A stretch of 64,000 nucleotides of DNA from Pseudomonas sp. IPO3778 (GCF_013386825.1 NZ_JACARC010000042.1:1-64000); one strand, 5' to 3'; positions 1-8,168 are shown, counted from the first letter of the stretch. Notes: generated from the sequence alone by a model not told the origin. Program-made: numbers and translations.

Positions 1-185
1 GGGCAGGGACGCCCCGTCGCGGCGGCCCGCGGAGCAATGCCGGAGTGCGGGCACACCGAGCCTAAGCGAGGTGCCGAGTGGTGGGGCAAGAGCCCTTTTG
101 GTTACTTTTGGGGCTCTTTTCCAAAAGTGACCCGCTGTAAGAGCGGAACCAATAGCGGCCGTTACCTAAATAACGGATATACACA
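1..185. repeat. Dispersed Pseudomonas intergenic repeat (probable)
   Basis: No convincing gene lies between the window edge and fliK. An inverted repeat is visible: GGTTACTTTTGG at 100-111 faces CCAAAAGTGACC at 121-132. A smaller palindrome, CCGTTA/TAACGG, lies near 160-176. From memory this text, with its short open frame reading MPECGHTEPKRG, recurs between genes in fluorescens-group genomes, so I take it as a dispersed repeat. That identity is recall and not shown by a second copy in this window. Confidence 0.4.
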
Positions 186-266
186 CCAACCCCCAAAGCT
201 GGCCCAACTCTTGCTCTACCTCCTGTCACTGCACCCTCGACCCCCGTGCAGCGGAGACTCTTATCT

Positions 267-1652
267 ATGGCAATCATCCCGAATTCGCTCCTTCAGGCAG
301 CCCCTGCGGCCAAGCCTCAGGCGCCCGCTGCCAATCCACCGGTAGCGGTTGCAGACCCGCGGGACAAGGCCCCGGGCTTCGCACAGGTGTTCGCCAGCCA
401 GGCCCCCGCGCCGGCGGCAAAGCCCATCGAAACCCCCACCAAACCGACCCGCGACAAGCCGGCGGACAACAGCGCCAAGCCCGCCGCCAACAACGATAAG
501 CCTGCCGCCGGCACCCCATCGGTTGCCGATAACGGCAAGACTTTGCCTGCCACCCCGCCGGCCAAGTCCGACACCCCGGACACCACCGCCAAGTCCGACG
601 ACACTGCCCCCGCAGACGACCCGACCCTGGCCCAGCAACCCCCGGTCGACCCCACCGTCGACCCGGCGCTGATGGCCGCAGTCGTCCCGGTCCCCGTCCC
701 GGTACCCGCCACGCCGGCGCCTGTCGATACGCCGGCGCCCGCCGCGGCGAAGGACGACAAAGCCCAACCCGTCGTGGCCCCCCCGGTGGCCGCAGCCGCC
801 GACGACGCCAAGCCCGCCTTCGACCCCGACGCCGACCCGCTGGACGCGATGCCCGCCGTACGCCTGGCCATGGAGCAGGGCGGGCACGTGTCCGCCAGCA
901 GCCAGACCCCGGCCAAAACCGCCCCGGCGCAGGCCTCTACCGACGATCAGCCGACCGCGGCACAAAACTTCGCCACCGGCCTGGCCAATATGGTCGATCA
1001 ACAAGCGACCAAGGACAGCACCGACCAGGGCGGCGACAAAGCCTTCACCGGCCTGATCGACGGCGGCCTCAAGGACCTGAAAAGCGCCAGCAGCGACACC
1101 CGTGTCGATGACTTCGCCAACCGCCTCGCCGCGCTGACCCAGGCCGCCACGCCGAAAACCGCGAATGCCCTGCCGCCAGTGGCCAACGCGCCGCTGGCCA
1201 TGCACCAGAGCGGTTGGACCGACGAGGTGGTGAACCGGGTCATGTACCTGTCCAGTGCCAACCTCAAGTCGGCAGAAATCCAGCTGCAACCGGCTGAACT
1301 GGGCCGCTTGGACATCAGCGTGAAAATGTCCGCTGACCAGCAGGCGCAAGTCACCTTCATGAGCGGCCACGCGGTGGTGCGTGAAGCCCTGGAAAGCCAG
1401 TCGGGGCGCCTGCGGGAGATGTTTGCCCAGCAGGGCATGGGCCAGGTCGACGTCAATGTGTCGGACCAGTCCCGTGGCTGGCAGGGTCAGCAAGGCCAGG
1501 ACCAACAGCAGCAGAACCAGGCACGCGGCGTCAGTGGGCGTGGCGGGCGTGGGGATGAGGCGGATGGCGGCGGTGTCGGTGACGTGGCTGAAGTTGCAGC
1601 GCCGGTTGTGCAGTCCGTGATCGGCTCCAGTGCGGTGGACTACTACGCCTGA
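267..1652 (+). CDS. fliK: Flagellar hook-length control protein FliK
   Basis: The product (461 residues) is the secreted molecular ruler that sets hook length and flips FlhB from hook to filament export. The N-terminal half (about residues 1-280) is low-complexity, rich in Pro, Ala, Asp and Lys, as expected for the extended ruler. The C-terminal part (about 300-420) carries the Flg_hook domain, seen as LKSAEIQLQPAELGRLDI, then a Gln-rich tail. The ATG at 267 is chosen over an in-frame ATG 21 bases upstream because GGAG lies just before it and MAIIPNSLLQ begins the conserved part. It heads the fliK-fliL-fliM group, but a REPIN and a sigma-54 promoter separate it from fliL, so it is probably a separate transcription unit. 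FliK sequence diverges fast; the call rests on the C-terminal domain and the neighbours. Confidence 0.93.
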   Translation: MAIIPNSLLQAAPAAKPQAPAANPPVAVADPRDKAPGFAQVFASQAPAPAAKPIETPTKPTRDKPADNSAKPAANNDKPAAGTPSVADNGKTLPATPPAKSDTPDTTAKSDDTAPADDPTLAQQPPVDPTVDPALMAAVVPVPVPVPATPAPVDTPAPAAAKDDKAQPVVAPPVAAAADDAKPAFDPDADPLDAMPAVRLAMEQGGHVSASSQTPAKTAPAQASTDDQPTAAQNFATGLANMVDQQATKDSTDQGGDKAFTGLIDGGLKDLKSASSDTRVDDFANRLAALTQAATPKTANALPPVANAPLAMHQSGWTDEVVNRVMYLSSANLKSAEIQLQPAELGRLDISVKMSADQQAQVTFMSGHAVVREALESQSGRLREMFAQQGMGQVDVNVSDQSRGWQGQQGQDQQQQNQARGVSGRGGRGDEADGGGVGDVAEVAAPVVQSVIGSSAVDYYA

Positions 1653-1655
1653 CCC

Positions 1656-1755
1656 TGTAGGAGCGAGCTTGCTCGCGAAGGTCGTTAACGATGACGCGGG
1701 CATCCTGAGTCAACACGGTGCCCTCGGGTTCTTCGCGAGCAAGCTCGCTCCTACA
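1656..1755. repeat. REPIN (inverted pair of REP sequences)
   Basis: TGTAGGAGCGAGCTTGCTCG on the left is matched by its inverse ending CTCGCTCCTACA on the right, with about 50 bases between. The inner sequence recurs in inverse orientation in the REPIN at 39744-39843, so both belong to one family. It lies between fliK and the fliL promoter. Confidence 0.85.
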
Positions 1756-1780
1756 GTGGATCTGCTTCAATCTGACAACT

Positions 1781-1797
1781 CTGGCATAACACTTGCT
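1781..1797 (+). promoter_or_regulatory. Sigma-54 promoter for fliL operon
   Basis: CTGGCATAACACTTGCT has the -24 GG and -12 GC exactly 10 bases apart and matches the RpoN consensus (TGGCAC-N5-TTGC) at nearly every key base. It lies about 50 bases before fliL. Class II flagellar operons of pseudomonads are known to be driven by RpoN with FleQ; no FleQ site is claimed. Confidence 0.8.
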
Positions 1798-1847
1798 CTT
1801 GCCTTTCCCCAGAACTATGAATCCCCGAATAGTGACGGATTATTGGC

Positions 1848-2348
1848 ATGGCGAAGAGCGACGACGTAGCAAAAGCACCCGCAGGCAAGGGCAAGCTCAA
1901 GCTTATCCTGCTGATTGTACTGGGCTTGTTCCTGGCGATCGGCGTGTCCGTGGGGGCTACCTGGTACTTCATGCACAGTGCCGCAAGCAAACCGGCCGCG
2001 ACGGCCGAGATCAACCCCAACGTCAAGCAACCGGCAATCTTCGAGCCGATGCTTCCGGCGTTTGTCGCCAACTTCAATCAGAACGGCCGTCAACGCTACC
2101 TGCAGGTGAGCATTACCCTGCTGGCGCGTAACCAGGCAGACCTGGATGCCCTCAAGGTGCATATGCCAGTGATCCGCAACAACCTGGTGATGCTGTTCTC
2201 CGCCCAAGGCTTCGACACCCTCGCCACCCCGGTGGGCCAGGAAATGCTGCGCCAGAAGGTCACTGCCAGCGTGCAGGAAGTGGCCCAGAAGGAAGTCGGC
2301 AAACCTGTGATCGAGCAGGTGCTCTTCACTAATTTCGTATTGCAGTAG
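1848..2348 (+). CDS. fliL: Flagellar basal body-associated protein FliL
   Basis: Single-pass inner-membrane protein (166 residues) that sits around the stator and supports torque and stator stability. A lysine-rich cytoplasmic stretch (about 1-18) is followed by one hydrophobic segment (about 19-42) and a periplasmic stomatin-like domain ending VLFTNFVLQ, a typical FliL tail. It is the first gene of the run fliLMNOPQR-flhB, behind the sigma-54 promoter at 1781. Only 9 bases separate it from fliM. Confidence 0.95.
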   Translation: MAKSDDVAKAPAGKGKLKLILLIVLGLFLAIGVSVGATWYFMHSAASKPAATAEINPNVKQPAIFEPMLPAFVANFNQNGRQRYLQVSITLLARNQADLDALKVHMPVIRNNLVMLFSAQGFDTLATPVGQEMLRQKVTASVQEVAQKEVGKPVIEQVLFTNFVLQ

Positions 2349-2357
2349 GATCACGAC

Positions 2358-3326
2358 ATGGCCGTGCAGGACCTGCTGTCCCAGGATGAAATCGATGCGC
2401 TGCTCCATGGCGTCGACGATGGTCTGGTACAGACCGAAATGGCTGCCGAGCCTGGCAGCGTCAAAAGCTACGACCTGACCAGCCAGGATCGCATCGTCCG
2501 TGGACGCATGCCGACCCTGGAAATGATCAACGAACGGTTTGCCCGTTACACCCGCATCAGCATGTTCAACATGCTGCGCCGCTCGGCGGACGTGGCGGTG
2601 GGCGGCGTGCAGGTGATGAAGTTCGGGGAATACGTGCACTCGCTGTACGTGCCCACCAGCCTCAACCTGGTCAAGATCAAGCCGCTGCGCGGTACCGCGT
2701 TGTTCATCCTCGACGCCAAGCTGGTGTTCAAGCTGGTGGACAACTTCTTCGGCGGTGACGGCCGTCACGCCAAGATCGAAGGCCGTGAATTCACCCCGAC
2801 TGAACTGCGGGTGGTGCGCATGGTGCTGGAGCAGGCCTTCATCGACTTGAAGGAAGCCTGGCAGGCGATCATGGAAGTCAATTTCGAGTACATCAACTCG
2901 GAAGTGAACCCGGCCATGGCCAACATCGTCGGCCCCAGCGAAGCCATTGTGGTCTCCACCTTCCACATCGAACTCGATGGCGGTGGCGGTGACCTGCACG
3001 TGACCATGCCGTACTCGATGATCGAGCCGGTGCGCGAGATGCTCGATGCCGGTTTCCAGTCCGACCTCGACGACCAGGACGAACGCTGGGTCAAGGCCCT
3101 GCGCGAAGACCTGCTGGACGTCGACGTACCCCTGAGCGCCACCGTGGCCCGTCGCCAGCTGCGTTTGCGGGATATTTTGCACATGCAGCCAGGGGACGTG
3201 ATTCCCGTTGAGTTGCCGGAAGAACTGATCATGCGTGCCAATGGCGTGCCGTCGTTCAAGGTCAAGCTCGGTTCTCACAAAGGCAACCTGGCGTTGCAAG
3301 TGATTGAACCGATCAATCGTCGCTGA
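2358..3326 (+). CDS. fliM: Flagellar motor switch protein FliM
   Basis: C-ring protein (322 residues) that binds phosphorylated CheY and, with FliG and FliN, switches rotation. The N-terminal CheY-P docking peptide is intact (LLSQDEIDALLHG, residues 6-18). The middle CheC-like domain follows, and the C-terminal SpoA domain ends in LALQVIEPINRR. Length is normal for the family. Translation is probably linked to fliL and fliN by short spacing. Confidence 0.97.
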   Translation: MAVQDLLSQDEIDALLHGVDDGLVQTEMAAEPGSVKSYDLTSQDRIVRGRMPTLEMINERFARYTRISMFNMLRRSADVAVGGVQVMKFGEYVHSLYVPTSLNLVKIKPLRGTALFILDAKLVFKLVDNFFGGDGRHAKIEGREFTPTELRVVRMVLEQAFIDLKEAWQAIMEVNFEYINSEVNPAMANIVGPSEAIVVSTFHIELDGGGGDLHVTMPYSMIEPVREMLDAGFQSDLDDQDERWVKALREDLLDVDVPLSATVARRQLRLRDILHMQPGDVIPVELPEELIMRANGVPSFKVKLGSHKGNLALQVIEPINRR

Positions 3327-3360
3327 TCCACACTAATTTCTGCTCCGCCGAGGACATGTA

Positions 3361-3828
3361 ATGGCTACTGAACACGAAAACACTTCCGCCGAAGACCAGG
3401 CCCTGGCTGACGAGTGGGCGGCTGCCCTGGAAGAAACCGGCGATGTCGGCCAGGACGATATCGACGCCCTGCTGGCGGCCGATGCGGCCACCGCCCCGGT
3501 GGGCAATCGCATTCCCATGGAAGAGTTCGGCAGCGTGCCGAAGAACAACGAGCCGGTAACCCTGGACGGCCCGAACCTGGACGTGATCCTCGATATCCCG
3601 GTGTCGATCTCCATGGAAGTCGGCAGCACCGAAATCAACATCCGCAACCTGCTTCAGCTCAACCAGGGTTCGGTGATCGAGCTGGACCGCCTGGCCGGCG
3701 AGCCGCTGGACGTGCTGGTCAACGGCACGCTGATCGCCCATGGCGAAGTGGTGGTGGTCAACGAGAAGTTCGGCATCCGCCTGACCGACGTGATCAGCCC
3801 AAGCGAACGCATCAAGAAGTTGCGTTGA
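3361..3828 (+). CDS. fliN: Flagellar motor switch protein FliN
   Basis: C-ring protein (155 residues) forming rings with FliM. The C-terminal SpoA domain (about 75-150) carries the usual VSISMEVGSTEINIRNLL and LAGEPLDVLVNG segments. The N-terminal part contains QDDIDALLAAD, which resembles the CheY-P docking peptide of FliM; pseudomonad FliN proteins are longer than the E. coli one because of this arm. The fliO start follows the stop at once. Confidence 0.96.
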   Translation: MATEHENTSAEDQALADEWAAALEETGDVGQDDIDALLAADAATAPVGNRIPMEEFGSVPKNNEPVTLDGPNLDVILDIPVSISMEVGSTEINIRNLLQLNQGSVIELDRLAGEPLDVLVNGTLIAHGEVVVVNEKFGIRLTDVISPSERIKKLR

Positions 3829-3829
3829 T

Positions 3830-4264
3830 ATGAAGCGCTCATTGGTAGGACTGTTATCGACGCTGCCCTTGAGCGTAATGGCAGCAGAGCCAGTCGCCCA
3901 GGCGGCCGCACCGGCCCTCGGCAGCGGCATCGGCGGGCAACTGACTCAGTTGGTGCTGGGCCTGTTGCTGGTGGTGGGGCTGATCTTCGTGCTCGCCTGG
4001 GTGCTGCGCCGCGTGCAGCGCATCGGCCCGGGCAATGCCCAGGTCATTGAGATGGTGGGGTCGCGAGCCCTGGGCCCGCGGGACCGGCTGGTGCTGGTGC
4101 AAGTGGGCGACGAGCAGATTCTGCTAGGCATCACCCCCGGCCGCATCACCCCGTTGCACGTGCTCAAGACGCCTGTGGAAGTGGCCCAGACTCAAGCGGC
4201 CACGCCGGAATTCGCCCAGCGCCTCATGGAGTTGCTGGGCAAGGATCAGAAGGATAAGAAGTAA
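3830..4264 (+). CDS. fliO: Flagellar biosynthesis protein FliO
   Basis: Small membrane protein (144 residues) that helps assemble the FliP ring of the export gate. A signal-like N-terminus ends about VMAAEPVAQA, one membrane segment follows (about 35-60, LVLGLLLVVGLIFVLAWVL), and the cytoplasmic FliO domain has QVIEMVGSRALGPRDRLVLV. It begins one base after the fliN stop and overlaps the fliP start by one base, so it is translationally coupled. Confidence 0.93.
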   Translation: MKRSLVGLLSTLPLSVMAAEPVAQAAAPALGSGIGGQLTQLVLGLLLVVGLIFVLAWVLRRVQRIGPGNAQVIEMVGSRALGPRDRLVLVQVGDEQILLGITPGRITPLHVLKTPVEVAQTQAATPEFAQRLMELLGKDQKDKK

Positions 4265-5007
4265 TGCGCGTTTTATTGACGCTCATGCTGTTGCTGGCAG
4301 CGCCACTGGCGTTTGCGGCGGGCCCGTTGTCGATCCCGGCGATCACCCTGGGCACCAATGCGGCGGGCGCGCAGGAGTACTCGGTCAGCCTGCAGATCCT
4401 GCTGATCATGACCGCGCTGAGCTTCATCCCCGCGTTCGTGATGCTGATGACCAGCTTCACCCGCATCATCATCGTGTTCTCGATTTTGCGTCAGGCCCTG
4501 GGCCTGCAGCAGACGCCGTCGAACCAGATCCTCACCGGCATGGCGCTGTTCCTGACGCTGTTCATCATGGCGCCGGTGTTCGACAAGGTGAACCAGCAAG
4601 CCCTGCAACCGTACCTGGCAGAGAAAATGACCGCCCAGGATGCGATCGACAAGGCACAAGGCCCGATCAAGGATTTCATGCTGTCCCAGACCCGCTCCAG
4701 CGACCTTGAGTTGTTCGTGCGGCTGTCCAAGCGTACCGACATCCCCAGCCCCGACATGGCGCCGCTGACCATCCTGGTGCCGGCATTTGTGACCTCGGAG
4801 CTGAAAACCGCGTTCCAGATCGGCTTCATGATCTTCATCCCGTTCCTGATCATCGACCTCGTCGTGGCGAGTGTGTTGATGGCCATGGGGATGATGATGC
4901 TGTCGCCGCTGATCATTTCGTTGCCGTTCAAGATCATGCTGTTTGTGTTGGTGGATGGGTGGGCGCTGATTATCGGCACCCTGGCCGGCAGTTTTGGTGG
5001 GGTGTAG
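4264..5007 (+). CDS. fliP: Flagellar export gate protein FliP
   Basis: Core membrane subunit of the flagellar type III export gate (247 residues). It has a cleavable signal peptide (MRVLLTLMLLLAAPLAFA) and then the highly conserved FliP body, including MLMTSFTRIIIVFSILRQALG and the C-terminal segment around MMLSPLIISLPFKIMLFVLV. Length and motifs are standard. It overlaps fliO and is followed 3 bases later by fliQ. Confidence 0.98.
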   Translation: MRVLLTLMLLLAAPLAFAAGPLSIPAITLGTNAAGAQEYSVSLQILLIMTALSFIPAFVMLMTSFTRIIIVFSILRQALGLQQTPSNQILTGMALFLTLFIMAPVFDKVNQQALQPYLAEKMTAQDAIDKAQGPIKDFMLSQTRSSDLELFVRLSKRTDIPSPDMAPLTILVPAFVTSELKTAFQIGFMIFIPFLIIDLVVASVLMAMGMMMLSPLIISLPFKIMLFVLVDGWALIIGTLAGSFGGV

Positions 5008-5010
5008 GCC

Positions 5011-5280
5011 ATGACGCCAGAAGTAGCAGTCGACCTGTTTCGTGAAGCCCTGTGGCTGACCACCATGATGGTCGCCGTGCTGGTAGTGCCGAGCCTGTTG
5101 GTGGGCCTGCTGGTGGCGATGTTCCAGGCCGCGACCCAGATCAACGAACAGACCCTGAGCTTCCTGCCGCGCCTGCTGGTGATGCTGATCACCCTGATCG
5201 TCGCCGGCCCGTGGCTGGTGCGAACCTTCATGGAATACATCCTGCAGTTGTACGGCAGTATTCCGCAGTTGATCGGCTGA
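5011..5280 (+). CDS. fliQ: Flagellar export gate protein FliQ
   Basis: Two-helix membrane subunit of the export gate (89 residues; FliP5-FliQ4-FliR1 complex in known systems). It starts MTPEVAVDLFREALW and shows two hydrophobic helices (about 15-38 and 52-74) with the conserved ATQINEQTLSFLPR between them. It fits between fliP and fliR with almost no spacing. Confidence 0.97.
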   Translation: MTPEVAVDLFREALWLTTMMVAVLVVPSLLVGLLVAMFQAATQINEQTLSFLPRLLVMLITLIVAGPWLVRTFMEYILQLYGSIPQLIG

Positions 5281-5284
5281 CCCC

Positions 5285-6070
5285 GTGAACTCGATGTTGG
5301 CGTTGACCGACACCCAGATCAGTACCTGGGTGGCCTCGTTCATCCTGCCGCTGTTCCGGGTCACGGCGGTGCTGATGACCATGCCGGTGTTCGGCACCAC
5401 CCTGGTACCCCGGCGCATTCGCCTGTATTTCGCCGTGGCGATCACCGTGGTCATCGTGCCGGGCTTGCCGCCGATGCCGCCAGTGAATGCCCTGGACCTC
5501 AGTGCCATGATGCTGATCGCCGAGCAAATCATCATCGGCGCCTTGCTGGGCTTTTCCCTGACGCTGTTCTTCCAGGCTTTCGTGATCGCCGGGCAAATCA
5601 TCTCGATCCAGATGGGCATGGGCTTTGCCTCCATGGTCGACCCCACCAACGGCGTGTCGGTGGCAGTGATCGGGCAATTCCTGACGATGCTGGTGACCTT
5701 GCTGTTCCTGGCCATGAACGGCCACTTGGTGGTGTTCGAGGTGATGACCGAAAGCTTTACCACGTTGCCGGTGGGCAGCGGGCTGGTGGTCAATCATTTC
5801 TGGGAGCTGGTGGGGCGCCTCAGCTGGGTGCTGGGTGCCTCGTTGCTGCTGGTATTGCCGGCGATCACCGCGCTGCTGGTGGTCAACATCGCGTTTGGCG
5901 TGATGACCCGGGCGGCGCCGCAGCTGAACATCTTCTCCATCGGTTTCCCGTTGACCCTGGTGCTGGGCATGGGGATTTTCTGGGTCGGCATGGCTGACAT
6001 TCTCAATCAGTATCAACCGCTGGCCACCGACGCCTTGCAGTTTTTACGTGACTTGGCGCGGGCGCGGTAA
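5285..6070 (+). CDS. fliR: Flagellar export gate protein FliR
   Basis: Membrane subunit of the export gate (261 residues, several transmembrane helices). It begins at GTG, 4 bases after the fliQ stop; the N-terminus MNSMLALTDTQISTWVASFILPLFR is of FliR type, and the conserved GFASMVDPTNG segment is present. A next ATG lies 9 bases further in and could also serve as start. Confidence 0.95.
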   Translation: MNSMLALTDTQISTWVASFILPLFRVTAVLMTMPVFGTTLVPRRIRLYFAVAITVVIVPGLPPMPPVNALDLSAMMLIAEQIIIGALLGFSLTLFFQAFVIAGQIISIQMGMGFASMVDPTNGVSVAVIGQFLTMLVTLLFLAMNGHLVVFEVMTESFTTLPVGSGLVVNHFWELVGRLSWVLGASLLLVLPAITALLVVNIAFGVMTRAAPQLNIFSIGFPLTLVLGMGIFWVGMADILNQYQPLATDALQFLRDLARAR

Positions 6071-6073
6071 GCC

Positions 6074-7210
6074 ATGGCCGAGAGCGAGAGTGGCCAGGAC
6101 AAAACAGAAGACCCCACGGAGAAACGTAAAAAGGACTCCCGGGAAAAGGGCGAGATTGCCCGCTCCAAAGAGCTCAACACCCTGGCGATCATGCTCGCCG
6201 GTGCCGGTGGCCTGCTGATCTACGGCGGTGGCCTGGCCCTGGACCTGATGGAGTTGATGCGCCTGAACTTCTCCCTGCCCCGTGACGTGCTGCTGAGCCC
6301 GGGCGCCATGGGTTTGTACCTGCTGCACTCGGGCAAGATCGCGATCCTCGCGGTGCAGCCGATCCTGATTACCTTGTTGCTGGCCGCCTTGATCGGCCCG
6401 ATCTCCCTGGGCGGCTGGCTGTTTGCCGCCGGCAGCCTGGCGCCCAAATTCAGCCGGATGAACCCGGCGGCCGGGCTTAAGCGGATGTTTTCCACCAAGG
6501 CATTGGTGGAACTGCTCAAGGCCCTGGCCAAGTTCATCCTGATCCTGTTTGTGGCGTTGAAAGTGTTGTCGTCCGACATCGACGACTTGCTGCGCATCGC
6601 CCATGAACCGATCGAACTGGCGATCATCCACAGCGTGCAAGTGGTGGGCTGGAGTACGCTATGGATGGCCTGCGGGCTGATCATCATTGCCGCGGTGGAT
6701 GCGCCGATCCAGCTGTGGGAAAGCCACAAGAAACTGCTGATGACCAAGCAGGAAGTGCGCGACGAGCACAAGGACCAGGAAGGTCGGCCCGAGGTCAAAC
6801 AGCGGATTCGCCAACTGCAGCGCGAGATGTCCCAGCGCAAAATGATGGCGTCGGTGCCCGACGCCGATGTAGTCATCACCAACCCGACCCACTACGCCGT
6901 GGCGCTCAAATACGACCCGGAGAAGGGCGGGGCGCCGATGTTGCTGGCCAAGGGCAGTGATTTCACCGCGTTGAAAATCCGTGAAATTGCCGTGGCCAAT
7001 GACATCCTGCTGCTGGAATCGCCGGAGTTGGCGCGGTCGATCTTCTACTCCACCGACCTCGACCAGGAAATCCCGGCCGGGTTGTATCTGGCGGTGGCGC
7101 AGGTGTTGGCGTACGTGTACCAGATCCGCCAGTACCGGGCGGGGAAGGGCAAGCGTCCGGATCCGCTCAAAGACCTGCCGATTCCGCCGGATTTGCGTCG
7201 GGATTCCTGA
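6074..7210 (+). CDS. flhB: Flagellar export switch protein FlhB
   Basis: Membrane protein (378 residues) that controls export substrate specificity by self-cleavage. The N-terminal half has four hydrophobic segments between about residues 35 and 210. The cleavage motif NPTH is intact at residues 270-273, followed by YAVALKYDP, so autocleavage should work. The C-terminal domain is matched by a separate small protein encoded at 24575-24904. It is the last gene of the fliL run; a REPIN and a reverse-strand gene follow. Confidence 0.97.
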   Translation: MAESESGQDKTEDPTEKRKKDSREKGEIARSKELNTLAIMLAGAGGLLIYGGGLALDLMELMRLNFSLPRDVLLSPGAMGLYLLHSGKIAILAVQPILITLLLAALIGPISLGGWLFAAGSLAPKFSRMNPAAGLKRMFSTKALVELLKALAKFILILFVALKVLSSDIDDLLRIAHEPIELAIIHSVQVVGWSTLWMACGLIIIAAVDAPIQLWESHKKLLMTKQEVRDEHKDQEGRPEVKQRIRQLQREMSQRKMMASVPDADVVITNPTHYAVALKYDPEKGGAPMLLAKGSDFTALKIREIAVANDILLLESPELARSIFYSTDLDQEIPAGLYLAVAQVLAYVYQIRQYRAGKGKRPDPLKDLPIPPDLRRDS

Positions 7211-7233
7211 TTTTGCAGTGCCTCTCCTGGCCT

Positions 7234-7320
7234 CATCGCGGGCAAGCCCGGCTCCCACATTTTGATCGCATTCTCCCGGCCAACTCGGCCAACTGTGGGA
7301 GCCGGGCTTGCCCGCGATGG
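7234..7320. repeat. REPIN
   Basis: CATCGCGGGCAAGCCCGG followed by CTCCCACA is mirrored by TGTGGGAGCCGGGCTTGCCC ending GCGATG, the commonest REP type in this window. It lies between flhB and the convergent DUF6124-type gene. Confidence 0.85.
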
Positions 7321-7379
7321 CGTCCGCCCAGGCAACAAAAAAATCTCCTGAGCGTCCCCGCAATTGCATCTGGCAACGT

Positions 7380-7652
7380 TTAACCCGCAGACGAGGGCGC
7401 TATGTCATCCAGCACCCGATCTGCCAACAATCGCGCTACCTCAATCAACTGCGCAATCCCCAGCGCACCTTCCCGTCGTGATCCTTCCAGTTCAAAGGCA
7501 AAGTCGCAGGTCAGGGCATGGGCTGAAGCCAGTGTTTCGGTGAGGTTGACCAGCAGGTCTTCGGTGCTGAGGCCGTCGATGACGGTGAATAGCACGACGG
7601 GAGTGTTGTGGGTTTCGGAATCGAGTGGAGGGTTTGGTGTGGGTTTAATCAT
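7380..7652 (-). CDS. DUF6124 (DUF3077-type) small protein of unknown function
   Basis: Soluble 90-residue protein, short for its family, starting MIKPTPNPPLDSE. I recognise the pseudomonad DUF3077/DUF6124 type from the pattern 'sTEdLLvNlTETLASAhAL' near residue 30, then FELEGSRREGALGIAQLIEVARLL near 55. No catalytic motif is visible and I assign no function. A second member is at 36586-36921. It is the only reverse-strand gene inside the flagellar locus. Its start codon has a good ribosome site (AGGAGCTT) that can be paired away by a conserved hairpin, and the upstream DNA holds a conserved leader (see findings). Confidence 0.8.
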   Translation of the reverse strand: MIKPTPNPPLDSETHNTPVVLFTVIDGLSTEDLLVNLTETLASAHALTCDFAFELEGSRREGALGIAQLIEVARLLADRVLDDIAPSSAG

Positions 7653-7657
7653 GGTGA

Positions 7658-7679
7658 AGCTCCTGAATTAAGTGGAGCT
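7658..7679 (-). promoter_or_regulatory. Hairpin sequestering the ribosome binding site (locus A)
   Basis: On the reverse strand AGCTCC is followed 10 bases later by GGAGCT, the Shine-Dalgarno of the gene starting at 7652. The six-base pairing would close the ribosome site. The same AGCTCC can instead join the hairpin AAGTGGCAGCTCCACTT just upstream, which would free it. The second DUF6124-type gene shows GCTCC-N10-GGAGC at the same place. Confidence 0.55.
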
Positions 7680-7704
7680 GCCACTTATCGCCGCGACGCG
7701 ATGG

Positions 7705-7780
7705 GGTGGTAGCTGTACGCAGGTTCGCGGACCGGGATCAGGAAACCGGCATACCCGAAGGTATCCCGCGCACAGCCACC
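7705..7780 (-). ncRNA. Three-way-junction RNA element, copy A
   Basis: On the reverse strand, GGTGGCTGTGCGCGG and CCTGCGTACAGCTACCACC form a long closing stem. Inside are a hairpin ATACC-TTCG-GGTAT and a second one closed by CCGG/CCGG with a pyrimidine-rich loop. The same plan with different bases occurs at 36972-37049, 37235-37299 and 37392-37460. Compensating changes between copies support a folded RNA. It ends about 50 bases before the start codon. Confidence 0.55.
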
Positions 7781-7800
7781 ATGGCGCCGCACAGTAGACG

Positions 7801-7932
7801 ATAAAAAGGCGTCAACTGAAAGCGGACAATGGCGCTTTGCGCCTGAATTCACTCGGGCCGCGACGCCCGCCCGCTGCGTTTACAGCGGTGTGCGGAGACT
7901 AGAGATCGGGTTTCCCACCAGCAACCCTAAAT
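7801..7932 (-). ncRNA. Candidate small RNA or attenuated leader, copy A
   Basis: Read on the reverse strand it opens with ATTTAGGGTTGCT and then shows a hairpin CGCTG/CAGCG with a TAAA loop, a GGGC/GCCC hairpin followed by GA, and GGCGCAAAGCGCC, ending in TTTTTAT after GACGCC. Locus B (37073-37199) has the same opening 13 bases, the same three hairpins in order and a T-tract end. It could be a free small RNA or a leader ending in an attenuator. The promoter is not resolved. Confidence 0.5.
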
Positions 7933-7971
7933 ACCTGTCGGACGTTTCGCCATCTCCCGCGAACGGGCTTG

Positions 7972-8103
7972 TGTGGCGAGGGAGCTTGCTCCCGCTGGGG
8001 TGCGAAGCGCCCCCAAATAAAGTTATCGCGGTTATTCAGGCAAAACGCGTAAGCCGTTCTGGGGCTGCTGCGCAGCCCAACGGGAGCAAGCTCCCTCGCC
8101 ACA
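7972..8103. repeat. REPIN (TGTGGCGAGGGAGC type)
   Basis: TGTGGCGAGGGAGCTTGCTC at the left is mirrored by GAGCAAGCTCCCTCGCCACA at the right; inner hairpin arms GGGGTGCGAAGCGCCCC and GGCTGCTGCGCAGCC are also present. A REPIN of the same type lies at 37566-37697, upstream of the other DUF6124-type gene. Confidence 0.85.
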
Positions 8104-8168
8104 GGTGATGTGTGTACGGCGGTAGCTCTTTGCTGCCCGCGAGGCCGATCTACTCCCTCAAGCAAAAG

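Noticed and set aside
37..345. Short forward open frame starting MPECGHTEPKRG at the left edge
   Set aside because: It lies in a repeat with an inverted pair and runs into fliK out of frame.
1815..3299. Long reverse-strand open frame (494 codons) opposite fliL-fliM
   Set aside because: It is rich in His, Gln and Val, has no family features, and mirrors the codon bias of high-GC genes on the other strand.
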